DNA of 64,000 nucleotides, taken from Cytophagales bacterium Alg240-R148 (lineage in GTDB: Bacteria; Bacteroidota; Bacteroidia; Cytophagales; Cyclobacteriaceae). The notes under the pieces were generated by a model. It was given only the letters and a program-made list of their open reading frames with translations, was not told where the DNA came from and made no database searches. The position numbers and the translations under genes are program-made. The stretch spans positions 1,134,379 through 1,198,378 of the forward strand of contig LS999826.1 of assembly GCA_900537185.1 (NCBI GenBank). The letters run 5' to 3'. Every line of letters begins with the position of its first letter. Position 1 is the first letter of the stretch. Of the stretch, positions 19,201 to 26,483 are shown in pieces.

Positions 19201-19274
19201 AATAAAAAGCCCAGAACGAACAATAGTTTTTCCGGGCTTTTCGGTGTATATGTCTTTAGTAAAAATTCTTTCAC
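16221..19274 (-). CDS. M43-family (pappalysin/cytophagalysin-type) zinc metalloprotease with T9SS sorting domain
   Basis: 1017 residues, GTG start followed by a basic then hydrophobic signal segment ending 'AVGQ'. The protease domain (about 90-350) carries HEIGHYLGLRHIWG, giving zinc ligands His259, His263 and His269 with Glu260 catalytic, and the M43 cysteines around 'DGGCGVDDYCSDTP'. Two MAM/jelly-roll-like repeats follow (each with 'STDCG' and a 'LYLDDIYIS/LYLKQLRIY' type strand), with CARDB-like beta domains between them. The C-terminal 80 residues ('IGVYPTLVHNNKVQLTF', 'YGVYLVVVRTENEQQTFRVIKN') are a T9SS sorting domain. Predicted secreted, surface-linked protease. Confidence 0.92.
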   Translation of the reverse strand: MKEFLLKTYTPKSPEKLLFVLGFLFFSLVHYTAVGQDKCGVEEYNQLLQKKNKDQHYNENIFEHWLDQKIAKNTSKQRTKTEATVLTIPVVFHILHQGEALGTGTNLTDEQILSQLDVINEDFRRTNSDKADTPIDFQPVAADIEIEFVMALQDKEGLPTNGIVRMNSGQSWALSEFSTMKALSYWPAEDYLNVWVTDLTGGLLGYAQFPDTDLPGMENATQNRLTDGVVIDYTVTGSVDKYPLANLNSKYDLGRTLTHEIGHYLGLRHIWGDGGCGVDDYCSDTPLQSSSNISLGSPCTYPGRNSCNEGAGDLPDMFQNYMDYTNDVCMNVFTQDQKDRMRTVIENSPRRLSLTTSKGLVAPVVTDNDLGIRSITAPKKYLCSSSSLPAIEIRNYGPNNIDQFVIELTVNGQIKETKEFVLALPPLGVTEVAFDLLDVMDQDIVVFEITEVNNGSDENSANNTLSVVLEEPIATATFPIELDFDVLSPDWVIHNPDALKTWNLKTAPAASPSNKALFINCYSYEEYGEMDWYKSPIINTNDVDGLSLSFSYAYAHFSGYDDAFSVVVSTDCGNTFHASNTIFDKKGETLETDPSGGSDYLPTSAASWEKVTLSLQAYKGYDGIQIAFRSTNGYGNNIYLDDIYISNSGIYDAAIKSLPEPGLAPCEVPQNITTTVINNGTETVNDFKLRYFVDDIGLTEELYSNQNLSPGEAMTYSIAQSNLPAQGKVTVELVSFDGQTDLEPSNNTVTLSYVVSLDQETIPTNLNTDVPIESTTWTVIDNTSSYNWTFHEATQSYYVNHFQNLLLLDAQWLVSPILDFSQAEKASLTFEYAYSYINGESDILEILVSTDCGKSFTDVLYNKSGHALKTAEIAGSFEPTEPTQWRQQFLLLNDYIGMSDVRIAFKTTNFNNNNLYLKQLRIYENDDPYALDITPATIGVYPTLVHNNKVQLTFNLKEKSAVAVGIFDMQGKQIQSVSFSNILNQTKTITFDYLKYGVYLVVVRTENEQQTFRVIKN

Positions 19275-19325
19275 TTATTTTATTTCTTTTATAAATGGAT
19301 ACAATTATAAAAGTGACTTCCCTAA

Positions 19326-19586
19326 TTAGGCAACATTGATTGCTTTAATTCTTTTAATCTCTGGAATCGCTTTTTTAACTGCCTCTTCAATACCAGCCTT
19401 CATGGTCATAGAAGACATTGGACATGTCTCGCAAGCGCCCAGAAGCTCTACATTTAGAGTGAAATCATCCTCCAATCCAACAATCTTAACATCTCCACCA
19501 TCGGCTTCGAGATAGGGCCTAATGTTGTTCAAAGCTTGTTCAGCTTTCTCGATCATTTCATCTTTTGAAAGTATAGCAGTACTCAT
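19326..19586 (-). CDS. NifU C-terminal-domain iron-sulfur scaffold
   Basis: 86 residues corresponding only to the NifU C-terminal (Nfu) domain: 'IRPYLEADGGDVKIV' and the cluster-binding CxxC in 'GACETCPMSSMTMKAGIE'. It can hold and pass on an Fe-S cluster between two monomers. It begins one base after the stop of mrp, so the two are co-transcribed, consistent with a shared role in Fe-S cluster delivery. Confidence 0.93.
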   Translation of the reverse strand: MSTAILSKDEMIEKAEQALNNIRPYLEADGGDVKIVGLEDDFTLNVELLGACETCPMSSMTMKAGIEEAVKKAIPEIKRIKAINVA

Positions 19587-19587
19587 A

Positions 19588-20679
19588 TTAGTTTACCTCA
19601 ACGGTTTTAGTCTTGTCTATCGTAGCATTTCTGATGGCAATTTGTCGGGCCACTTCTTCTGCTAATTTGTTATATGCTATTCCAATGTTGTCCTCTTTTA
19701 AAACAAATGGGTATCCTTTGTCTCCACTTTCTCTAATTTCTTCACTTATTGGAATTTGCTGGAGCAACGGCAAGTCGTATTTGTCTGCCAGTTCCTTTCC
19801 GCCGTCTTTGCCAAAAATATAGTATTTATTATCTGGCAACTCCGCAGGTGAAAAGTAAGCCATATTTTCTACAATACCTAAAACCGGAACATTAATTTGG
19901 GGTTGTTTAAACATCGCAACACCTTTAATTGCATCCGCCAAAGCCACTTTTTGTGGTGTGGTCACAATTACAGCACCTGTAACAGGTACGGTTTGAACCA
20001 AGGTAAGGTGGATATCGCTGGTACCAGGAGGAAGATCGATTAATAAGTAATCCAAGGGCCCCCAATCTACATCTGTCATAAACTGTTTCAAGGCACTGCT
20101 GGCCATAGGCCCCCTCCATACCACTGCATTGTCCGCCGGCGTCAACAATCCAATGGAAATCAACTTTACCCCGTATTGTTCAATAGGAATGATGATGTTC
20201 TTTCCATTCTCTTGTTTTACAGTAGGGTGTTCATTTTCGCAATTGAACATGGTAGGTACGGACGGTCCAAAAATATCGGCATCTATTAACCCTACTTTAG
20301 CACCAGATTGGGCCAAAGCTACTGCAAGATTGGCACATACCGTAGATTTACCAACACCACCTTTACCGGAAGAAACCGCTATAATGTTTTTAACATCTGG
20401 CAATACGGGTCCTGAATCTCGAACACTAGTAACCTCCGCAAAGGTGTCAATATCCATAACCAAATCGTCTGCAACATCTCTGTGAATGGCTTTGATGCAC
20501 TCCGTTTTCATAAACTCCTTTAAAGGACATGCCGGAGTGGTTAGAATAATGGTAAAACTAACGTTTTTGCCTTCTATTTTAAGGTCCTTGATCATGTTCA
20601 AAGAAACAAGATCGTGCTTCAAATCAGGCTCTTCAACAGTTGATAATGCTTTTAATATGGCTTTTTCGGTAACCCCCAT
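19588..20679 (-). CDS. Mrp/ApbC-type P-loop ATPase, iron-sulfur carrier
   Basis: 363 residues from the ATG at 20679 (a TTG at 20715 would add 12 residues). N-terminal MIP18/DUF59 domain (about 1-90, with 'TTPACPLKEFM'), then the Mrp P-loop domain: deviant Walker A 'SGKGGVGKSTVCANLA', 'LIDADIFGPSVP', 'LIDLPPGTSDIHLT'. The family transfers Fe-S clusters to apoproteins. The CxxC near 'ENM' in E. coli Mrp is absent here ('ENMAYFSPAELPDNKYYIFG'); to my knowledge this is common in Bacteroidota. Coupled to the NifU-like gene, which may supply the cluster ligands. Confidence 0.93.
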   Translation of the reverse strand: MGVTEKAILKALSTVEEPDLKHDLVSLNMIKDLKIEGKNVSFTIILTTPACPLKEFMKTECIKAIHRDVADDLVMDIDTFAEVTSVRDSGPVLPDVKNIIAVSSGKGGVGKSTVCANLAVALAQSGAKVGLIDADIFGPSVPTMFNCENEHPTVKQENGKNIIIPIEQYGVKLISIGLLTPADNAVVWRGPMASSALKQFMTDVDWGPLDYLLIDLPPGTSDIHLTLVQTVPVTGAVIVTTPQKVALADAIKGVAMFKQPQINVPVLGIVENMAYFSPAELPDNKYYIFGKDGGKELADKYDLPLLQQIPISEEIRESGDKGYPFVLKEDNIGIAYNKLAEEVARQIAIRNATIDKTKTVEVN

Positions 20680-20809
20680 GTGCGTTGTTTTAGTAATTTC
20701 ACGCAATTTATTCAATAAAGATTGAATGACAATATTGAAATGAATAAAACATAAAAATAGTTCATCCGCGCCTATTTATATTTTTCCTCGGCCTTTTGAA
20801 TGAATGCAC

Positions 20810-20817
20810 TATATTTG
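20810..20817 (+). promoter_or_regulatory. -7 promoter box of dnaG
   Basis: TATATTTG, an exact TAnnTTTG match. Transcription is expected near 20824, 17 nt before the GTG start at 20841, which supports that start. Confidence 0.55.
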
Positions 20818-20840
20818 TATTTCTAAACAAACAGCATTAA

Positions 20841-22760
20841 GTGGGGATAAGCAACAGCACCATAGAAGAGGTAAAAAGTAGGATGGACATCGTGGAGGTG
20901 ATCGGAGATTTTGTGCAGCTAAAAAAAGCCGGGCAAAACTACAAGGCCCTTTCTCCTTTTACAGATGAAAAAACACCTTCATTTTTTGTTTCGCCGTCTA
21001 AAGAGATTTTCAAATGTTTTAGTACTGGGAAAGGGGGAGATGCCATTACTTTTGTGATGGAATACGATGGTCTTTCTTATCCTGAAGCCATTCGTTTTTT
21101 AGCAGAGAAATATGGTATTGAAATCCAAGAGGACGAAGTTTCAGATGAGGCCATGTTGGCTCAGAACGAACGCGAAAGTCTTTTCATTGCCTTAAAACAG
21201 GCCGGGGAGTATTTTGCAGATACCCTCCTGAATACGGAAGAAGGAAAAACTATAGGCTTATCTTATTTCAAAGAAAGAGGGTTTAACGAACAAATCATTC
21301 AGAAATTTGGCCTTGGTTACAGTTTAGAGTCCTGGGATGGTTTCTACAAATTAGCCGAAAAAAAGGGTTTCCAAGACGACGTGCTCGAAAAAGCTGGGCT
21401 CTTGGTAATCAAAGAGAATAAAAAATACGACCGATTCAGAGGCAGGGTGATGTTTCCGATCCAAAACTTGACCGGAAAAATAATTGGTTTTGGGGCGCGC
21501 ACCCTTAAAAAGGACAAGAAAGTTCCTAAATATGTTAATTCGCCAGAATCTGAAATATACCACAAAAGCGATATTTTATACGGCATCCACCAAGCAAAAA
21601 AAGCCATAAGGGATGCCGATAACTGTTATTTGGTGGAAGGGTATACCGATGTTATTTCATTGCATTTATCTGGTATTGAGCATGTTGTAGCTTCCTCTGG
21701 AACCTCTTTGACAGAAGGGCAAATCAAGTTAATCAAACGATATACAGAAAATGTAACGGTTTTGTTTGACGGCGATGCGGCAGGTGTAAAAGCCTCTATT
21801 AGAGGCATAGACATGCTGTTAGAACAAGGGCTAAACGTTAGGGTAGTGCTCTTCCCAGAAGGGGAAGATCCTGATAGTTATGCGCAAAAATCTGGGACTG
21901 CCGCGTTCAACGAATACTTAAAAAATGAATCCGTTGACTTTATAAGTTTCAAAGCCAACCTTTATGCGAAGGAATCGGAAAACGACCCGATTAAGAAGGC
22001 AGCGACCATTAAAGATATTGTAGAAAGCATTTCCAAAGTACCGGACCCTGTGGCCCGATCCATTTATTTGAAGAACTCTGCCGAGCTCTTGAAGATGGAT
22101 GAAACGGTATTGATTGCAGAAATGAATAAGATTCTTTTAGGCAAATGGAACGATAAGAAACAATACCAAAAACCGGTGGCCGCTGCAGAACAAGTGGTGG
22201 AGCTTGAACAGAAAAAGGCAGACCTGGGCTTGACCTTAGAGGACCAATTAATTCTTCAGGAAAAAGAGAATATTCGGCTTTTGGTTAATTTCGGTTACCA
22301 CGAAATAAAAGAAGGGTATTTTATCCACCATTATATAACAGACGAATTAGAAGGGGTTCATTTTACCAATACCATTTACAATGAAATCCTGGATCTTTGC
22401 AAACGAAGATTTTCAGAAGGACACACCATTGACGAGGCCTTTTTAATTGAAAATGGAAGTGAGTCTATTAAAAAAGAAATGCTGAATTTGATTGCCGAAA
22501 CTTGGGAAGTAAGTACGGCATGGACTGAGAAATATGAAATTGTCATTCCAAAAGAAGAAGACCTTCTAGATACCGCAGCTTTTAGGTCGATACAAAATCA
22601 GAAATTGAAGTTTTTGCGTATAGAAATTTCAAAAAATCAATACAAACTAAAAGAAGAGATGGATCCTGACCAGCAATTTGAATTGTTGCGCATGCACCAA
22701 CACCTCAAGCAGTCGGAAATGGAAATTTCAAAAACACTTGGCATAATAATTAACGACTAA
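20841..22760 (+). CDS. dnaG: DNA primase
   Basis: 639 residues, GTG start with a stop codon just upstream. Synthesises RNA primers at the replication fork. N-terminal zinc-binding region (1-100), TOPRIM core ('NCYLVEGYTDVISLHLSGI', 'VTVLFDGDAAGVKAS', 'EGEDPDSYAQKSG') and a C-terminal helicase-interaction region. In the zinc region the expected ligands Cys-His-Cys-Cys read Ser38, Thr41, Cys59, Thr62 ('LSPFTDEKTPSF', 'FKCFSTGKGGD'), so zinc binding looks lost although the surrounding template-binding residues are kept. RNAP-basic and TOPRIM motifs are intact. Confidence 0.95.
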   Translation: MGISNSTIEEVKSRMDIVEVIGDFVQLKKAGQNYKALSPFTDEKTPSFFVSPSKEIFKCFSTGKGGDAITFVMEYDGLSYPEAIRFLAEKYGIEIQEDEVSDEAMLAQNERESLFIALKQAGEYFADTLLNTEEGKTIGLSYFKERGFNEQIIQKFGLGYSLESWDGFYKLAEKKGFQDDVLEKAGLLVIKENKKYDRFRGRVMFPIQNLTGKIIGFGARTLKKDKKVPKYVNSPESEIYHKSDILYGIHQAKKAIRDADNCYLVEGYTDVISLHLSGIEHVVASSGTSLTEGQIKLIKRYTENVTVLFDGDAAGVKASIRGIDMLLEQGLNVRVVLFPEGEDPDSYAQKSGTAAFNEYLKNESVDFISFKANLYAKESENDPIKKAATIKDIVESISKVPDPVARSIYLKNSAELLKMDETVLIAEMNKILLGKWNDKKQYQKPVAAAEQVVELEQKKADLGLTLEDQLILQEKENIRLLVNFGYHEIKEGYFIHHYITDELEGVHFTNTIYNEILDLCKRRFSEGHTIDEAFLIENGSESIKKEMLNLIAETWEVSTAWTEKYEIVIPKEEDLLDTAAFRSIQNQKLKFLRIEISKNQYKLKEEMDPDQQFELLRMHQHLKQSEMEISKTLGIIIND

Positions 22761-22852
22761 GATTTGAACATTCTTAGAATTTATGGCGTTGTGGGGGTAG
22801 AAGTTTTGCAAAGTAAATTTATTTATTCAAATTTGATTTCAAATTAAGAAAT

Positions 22853-24067
22853 ATGAGCACCGAGAACCAATTGGATAGTATTGAAGAGGCAATTGAAGCC
22901 ATCAAGCAGGGAGAAGTTATCATCGTTGTAGACGATGAAGACAGAGAGAATGAAGGAGACTTTGTATGTGCTGCTGAATGCATTACGCCACAAATAGTCA
23001 ATTTTATGGCTACCCATGGTAGGGGGTTGATATGTGCACCAATTATAGAGGACCGCTGTGAAGAATTGGGGTTGGAATTGATGGTGGGAAAAAATACCGC
23101 GGCCTATGAAACACCATTTACGGTTTCTGTTGACTTGAACGGACACGGATGTACCACAGGCATATCTGCGAGCGACCGGTCCAAAACGATCAAAGCATTG
23201 GTGGATCCTGAAATAGATCCCTCAGAACTGGGCAAACCAGGGCATATATTCCCTCTAAAAGCCAAAAGAGGTGGGGTGTTGAGAAGGTCGGGCCACACGG
23301 AAGCAGCCATTGATTTTGCAAGGTTGGCTGGGTTTAGACCAGCAGGTGTATTGGTGGAGATAATGAATGAAGATGGTACCATGGCCAGGTTGCCAGATCT
23401 TATTAAAGTAAAGGAAAAGTTCAATTTGAAACTGGTGAGCATCAAAGACCTCATTGAATACAGGTTGGAAAAAGAGTCCTTAATTGAAAAACAAATTGAT
23501 GTACAAATGCCTACCCAGTATGGCGATTTTGATTTGTTTGCTTACAAACAAACGAATACAGGCGATACACACTTGGCATTGGTCAAGGGCGAGTGGGAAA
23601 AAGGAGATCCTGTATTGGTTCGAATGCATTCTAGCTGTATGACAGGAGATATTTTTGGTTCTTGTAGATGTGATTGTGGAGAGCAGTTACACGCAGCCAT
23701 GGAGATGGTAGAAAAAGAGGGGAAAGGAGTGATCATATATATGAACCAAGAAGGCCGTGGAATTGGTTTGTTGAATAAGTTAAAAGCGTATAAATTACAA
23801 GAAAAGGGTCGGGATACTGTAGAAGCCAACGAAGAATTGGGTTTTGTGCCGGACGCCAGAGATTATGGAGTAGGGGCGCAAATATTAAGAGATCTTGAAA
23901 TATCTAAAATTCGTTTGATTTCCAACAACCCAACCAAGCGGGCCGGTTTAATTGGCTATGGTTTGGAAATTGTCGAAAACATGCCCATTGAAATAGAACC
24001 CAATAAACACAACGAAGCTTATCTTAAAACTAAAAGGGACAAGCTAGGACATAAAATACTTAAGTGA
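22853..24067 (+). CDS. ribBA: Bifunctional DHBP synthase / GTP cyclohydrolase II
   Basis: 404 residues. The N-terminal half (1-205) is 3,4-dihydroxy-2-butanone-4-phosphate synthase ('[14 protein letters not shown]', '[11 protein letters not shown]', '[12 protein letters not shown]'). The C-terminal half (206-404) is GTP cyclohydrolase II with zinc cysteines in '[18 protein letters not shown]' and '[16 protein letters not shown]', 'NNPTKRAGL'. The two activities supply both precursors of riboflavin. The next gene begins 5 bp downstream. Confidence 0.96.
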   Translation: MSTENQLDSIEEAIEAIKQGEVIIVVDDEDRENEGDFVCAAECITPQIVNFMATHGRGLICAPIIEDRCEELGLELMVGKNTAAYETPFTVSVDLNGHGCTTGISASDRSKTIKALVDPEIDPSELGKPGHIFPLKAKRGGVLRRSGHTEAAIDFARLAGFRPAGVLVEIMNEDGTMARLPDLIKVKEKFNLKLVSIKDLIEYRLEKESLIEKQIDVQMPTQYGDFDLFAYKQTNTGDTHLALVKGEWEKGDPVLVRMHSSCMTGDIFGSCRCDCGEQLHAAMEMVEKEGKGVIIYMNQEGRGIGLLNKLKAYKLQEKGRDTVEANEELGFVPDARDYGVGAQILRDLEISKIRLISNNPTKRAGLIGYGLEIVENMPIEIEPNKHNEAYLKTKRDKLGHKILK

Positions 24068-24072
24068 ACTAA

Positions 24073-24684
24073 ATGAAAATTGTCTTGATTTTTTGTTTCA
24101 CTTGTTTGTTTTATTTAACAACAAGTGCACAGGACTTTCCTTCAGAAATATTTCATGAAGGTAAGCTCATTCTAGAAAGTGGTGATACTTTAAAGGGAGC
24201 TATAAAGTATGATTTGGAACAAAATTTGATCCAATTGAAATACAAAGGCAAAATTCACGCGACCAGTGCGGGTGAAATGTTGTATTTCGAGATATTTGAT
24301 AAGAAACAAGAAAAGTACAGACAATTCTATGTAGTGCCATATGGCGCCAATTCCAATTATAAGAGTCCTCATTTTTTTGAATTGCTCTACCAAGGCGATC
24401 TTAGTTTGTTGGCCAGAGAATATGTGAGAAGTGAAAATGTGGGATCGAATTGGGGGTATTACGGTAGTTATACCAGAGCAGTTTTAGATTATTCTCTTTA
24501 TTTTTTCTCAAAAGATGCACAGCAAATTATTCCATTTAATAAAAAAAAGGGGGATTTGTTAACAATCATGTCCAAAAGGTCTGGTGAGATTAAGAAATTT
24601 ATGAAGGAACACCGGCTCAAGGCGGACGACATAGCGGATGTGGTTCAAATTACAATCGAATACAACAAGTTAATTCAAAAATGA
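24073..24684 (+). CDS. Secreted protein of unknown function
   Basis: 203 residues. Cleavable signal peptide ending 'TTSAQ', then a mixed alpha/beta body ('GKLILESGDTLKGAIKYDL', 'GEMLYFEIFDKKQEKYRQFYVV'). The early part resembles short Bacteroidota proteins that read a 'G-dtl-kG-i-y' beta motif, but I cannot assign a family. Sits between ribBA (5 bp gap) and surE (4 bp overlap), so it is probably co-transcribed with them. Confidence 0.75.
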   Translation: MKIVLIFCFTCLFYLTTSAQDFPSEIFHEGKLILESGDTLKGAIKYDLEQNLIQLKYKGKIHATSAGEMLYFEIFDKKQEKYRQFYVVPYGANSNYKSPHFFELLYQGDLSLLAREYVRSENVGSNWGYYGSYTRAVLDYSLYFFSKDAQQIIPFNKKKGDLLTIMSKRSGEIKKFMKEHRLKADDIADVVQITIEYNKLIQK

Positions 24685-25457
24685 CAATGAGTAGACCTCT
24701 GATTTTAGTGACAAATGATGACGGCATAACCTCCAAAGGGATTAGACAATTGGTGGATGCTGTTAAAAGTATAGGAGAAGTAATAGTGGTAGCACCGGAT
24801 AGCCCACAATCGGGAATGGGGCACGCCATAACTATAGGTGAAACACTTCGATTAGAATCTGTGTCCATTTTTGAAGGCATACCAGCTTATGCATGTTCTG
24901 GAACGCCAGCAGACTGTGTGAAAATGGCCAAACACCACGTTTTAAAAGACCGGTCACCAGATTTGGTGGTTAGTGGGATCAACCATGGAAGCAATACATC
25001 TATTAGCGTGCTGTATTCTGGTACAATGAGTGCGGCTATTGAAGGTGCAATAGAAGGAGTGCCAGCAGTTGGGTTTTCAGTGTGTGATTACTCTAGCGAT
25101 GCCTCCTTTGACCATACTGTAGAATACATTCATAAGATTGTCCAGAATATACTGGATAATGGTTTGCCAAAAAATGTAGCACTTAATGTTAATTTCCCAC
25201 CTAAAAGGAATGAGCGTTTAAAAGGAATGAAAGTGTGCCGACAGGCTAGAGCCAAGTGGCAAGAAGAATTCAATGAAAGACGCGACCCCAATGGCAGGCG
25301 GTATTTTTGGCTGGCTGGAAATTTTGTTAATATGGATAAGGGTGAAGACAACGATGAATGGGCGATTGCCAACAATTATGTGTCTATAGTTCCGTGCCAG
25401 TTTGATCTGACTGCCTACCATGCTATTAGCGAAATAGACGCTAACTGGGATTTGTAG
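24681..25457 (+). CDS. surE: 5'/3'-nucleotidase SurE
   Basis: 258 residues. Divalent-metal phosphatase acting on nucleoside monophosphates. The N-terminal metal motif 'ILVTNDDGITSKGI', 'VAPDSPQSGMGHAIT' and 'DLVVSGINHGSNTSISVLYSGTMSAA' are all SurE signatures. Start overlaps the upstream stop (ATGA); a second ATG two codons later is equally possible. Convergent with the Lrp gene. Confidence 0.95.
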   Translation: MTMSRPLILVTNDDGITSKGIRQLVDAVKSIGEVIVVAPDSPQSGMGHAITIGETLRLESVSIFEGIPAYACSGTPADCVKMAKHHVLKDRSPDLVVSGINHGSNTSISVLYSGTMSAAIEGAIEGVPAVGFSVCDYSSDASFDHTVEYIHKIVQNILDNGLPKNVALNVNFPPKRNERLKGMKVCRQARAKWQEEFNERRDPNGRRYFWLAGNFVNMDKGEDNDEWAIANNYVSIVPCQFDLTAYHAISEIDANWDL

Positions 25458-25485
25458 TCTGTTTGGGCAATTGGGGTAGAAAAGC

Positions 25486-25962
25486 CTAATCTTTTAAACC
25501 ATCAAAAGACAACCCTCTGTTGAGGCTTTCTTCTAAAGACATCATAGTGTCCGTTCTTGTTATGCCTTTTACGCGCTGTATTTTATCATGAATTACATCC
25601 TTTAAGTGGGTGGTATCTCTACAGTATATTTTTGCAAATATTGAATAGTTGCCTGTAGTATAGTGCAAATTGGTAATCTCAGGAATTGCTTTCAGTTGGT
25701 CAATTACAGAATCATATAATTCACTGCGCTCTAAGAAAATACCAATGAAGGCAGTTATGTCGTAGCCCAGTTTTGCATAGTCCAATTCTAAAGTAGTTCC
25801 TTTCACTACGCCCATATCTTCTAGCTTTTTCATTCGCACGTGTACAGTGCCACCAGAAACATATACTTTTTTGGCTACCTCGGTATAGGGCTTCTTTGCA
25901 TTTTTTAGCAGGATTTCGAGGATTTTGAGGTCGATGTTGTCAATTTCGTAATTTTTCGCCAT
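25486..25962 (-). CDS. Lrp/AsnC-family transcriptional regulator
   Basis: 158 residues. N-terminal winged helix-turn-helix (about 5-60: 'LKILEILLKNAKKPYTEVA', 'VSGGTVHVRMKKLEDMGVV') and C-terminal RAM/AsnC ligand domain (about 70-145: 'AFIGIFLERSEL', 'YTTGNYSIFAKIYCRD'). Family members bind DNA as octamers and respond to amino acids. An exact -7 box and an inverted repeat lie over its own start region, consistent with autoregulation. It is divergent from the two unusual tRNA genes. Confidence 0.93.
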   Translation of the reverse strand: MAKNYEIDNIDLKILEILLKNAKKPYTEVAKKVYVSGGTVHVRMKKLEDMGVVKGTTLELDYAKLGYDITAFIGIFLERSELYDSVIDQLKAIPEITNLHYTTGNYSIFAKIYCRDTTHLKDVIHDKIQRVKGITRTDTMMSLEESLNRGLSFDGLKD

Positions 25963-25968
25963 TTTCTG

Positions 25969-25994
25969 TTGTTAGATTTGATATTGTCTAACAA
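25969..25994. promoter_or_regulatory. Inverted repeat, probable operator of the Lrp gene
   Basis: Perfect 8-bp arms TTGTTAGA / TCTAACAA separated by 10 bp. The site covers the predicted transcription start of the Lrp gene and touches its -7 box, as expected for an autoregulatory site. Binding by this Lrp protein is inference. Confidence 0.5.
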
Positions 25995-25999
25995 ATATA
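25992..25999 (-). promoter_or_regulatory. -7 promoter box of the Lrp gene
   Basis: TATATTTG on the minus strand, exact TAnnTTTG match, 29 bp upstream of the ATG at 25962. It overlaps the right arm of the inverted repeat. Confidence 0.55.
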
Positions 26000-26070
26000 A
26001 TGAAAATTTAAAAAGAATCTAAAAATTCATGAAATTTTCTGTGAAATTTTCAATAAACAATCGAATGTAT

Positions 26071-26078
26071 TAGATTTG
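26071..26078 (+). promoter_or_regulatory. -7 promoter box of the tandem tRNA-like unit
   Basis: TAGATTTG, exact TAnnTTTG match, 19 bp before the first tRNA-like gene, predicting a start near 26085. The -33 region holds TTTC rather than TTTG. Confidence 0.6.
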
Positions 26079-26097
26079 TATCAACAAAGAAACACAC

Positions 26098-26205
26098 TGT
26101 AGGGTGTTGGAATTGGCAGACAAGCCCTCCTGTCTCGAGGGTGAAGGTCACAGGATAAAGCATTAGCCCAACTGCTTCGTGGAGGTTCGAATCCTCCCTC
26201 TACAG
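26098..26205 (+). tRNA. Unusual class II tRNA-like gene, copy 1, anticodon loop reads GUC (Asp)
   Basis: 108 nt. Acceptor TGTAGGG/CTCTACA (7 bp, one G:U), linker TG, D stem TTG/CAA with a Leu-type loop (AATTGGCAGA), anticodon stem CCCTC (26125-26129)/GAGGG (26137-26141), loop CTGTCTC with anticodon GTC at 26132-26134, T arm GGAGG-TTCGAAT-CCTCC, discriminator G26205. The variable region (26142-26180) is 39 nt; GAAG/CTTC pairs at its base and a further GG(A)TAA/TTA(G)CC hairpin can form. A C:G pair at 26097:26205 could extend the acceptor to 8 bp. GUC, C38 and G73 agree with Asp identity elements known from E. coli, but a class II Asp tRNA is not something I know of; G73 plus a long arm would also suit SerRS. 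U37 is very unusual. CCA not encoded. Confidence 0.75.
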
Positions 26206-26229
26206 CAATATAATAAAAATAAATAACAC

Positions 26230-26342
26230 TGTAGGGTGTTGGAATTGGCAGACATACCCTCCTGTCTCGGGGGTGGGGAAAATGGATAAATTTCGGTAAC
26301 GGAGCTAACTACCCTTTGGAGGTTCGAATCCTCCCTCTACAG
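26230..26342 (+). tRNA. Unusual class II tRNA-like gene, copy 2, anticodon loop reads GUC (Asp)
   Basis: 113 nt, 24 bp after copy 1. Acceptor, D loop, anticodon loop CTGTCTC (anticodon 26264-26266), T arm and discriminator G26342 are identical to copy 1. Differences: residues 25-26 (TA instead of AG), one anticodon-stem base (A to G, giving CCCTC/GGGGG with a T:G pair), and the variable region (26274-26317, 44 nt). That arm can pair GGGG with CCCT at its base and form TTTCG-GTAA-CGGAG, a hairpin capped by a GNRA-type tetraloop. Both arms share GGATAAA. A terminator follows at 26371-26406, so both copies form one short transcription unit. Confidence 0.75.
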
Positions 26343-26370
26343 CAAACATTCATAGGTTTTTAGGACGTTT

Positions 26371-26406
26371 AAAAAAGCCCTTACCGAAACGCGGTTCGGG
26401 CTTTTT
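26371..26406 (+). terminator. Intrinsic terminator of the tandem tRNA-like unit
   Basis: Stem AAAAGCCC...GGGCTTTTT with an additional inner ACCG/CGGT pairing, followed by a T-rich tail. Located 29 bp after copy 2. Confidence 0.85.
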
Positions 26407-26483
26407 ATTTTATATATGTTTTAGCTTTTGTTGGCAATTTTTAGTGAAAACCTTAATTTACATCCTAAATTAAAAGACAACCT

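Noticed and set aside
26098-26342. Tandem repeated structure considered as a mobile-element end or attachment duplication
   Set aside because: Both units fold as complete cloverleaves between a promoter box and a terminator, and no integrase gene is nearby.
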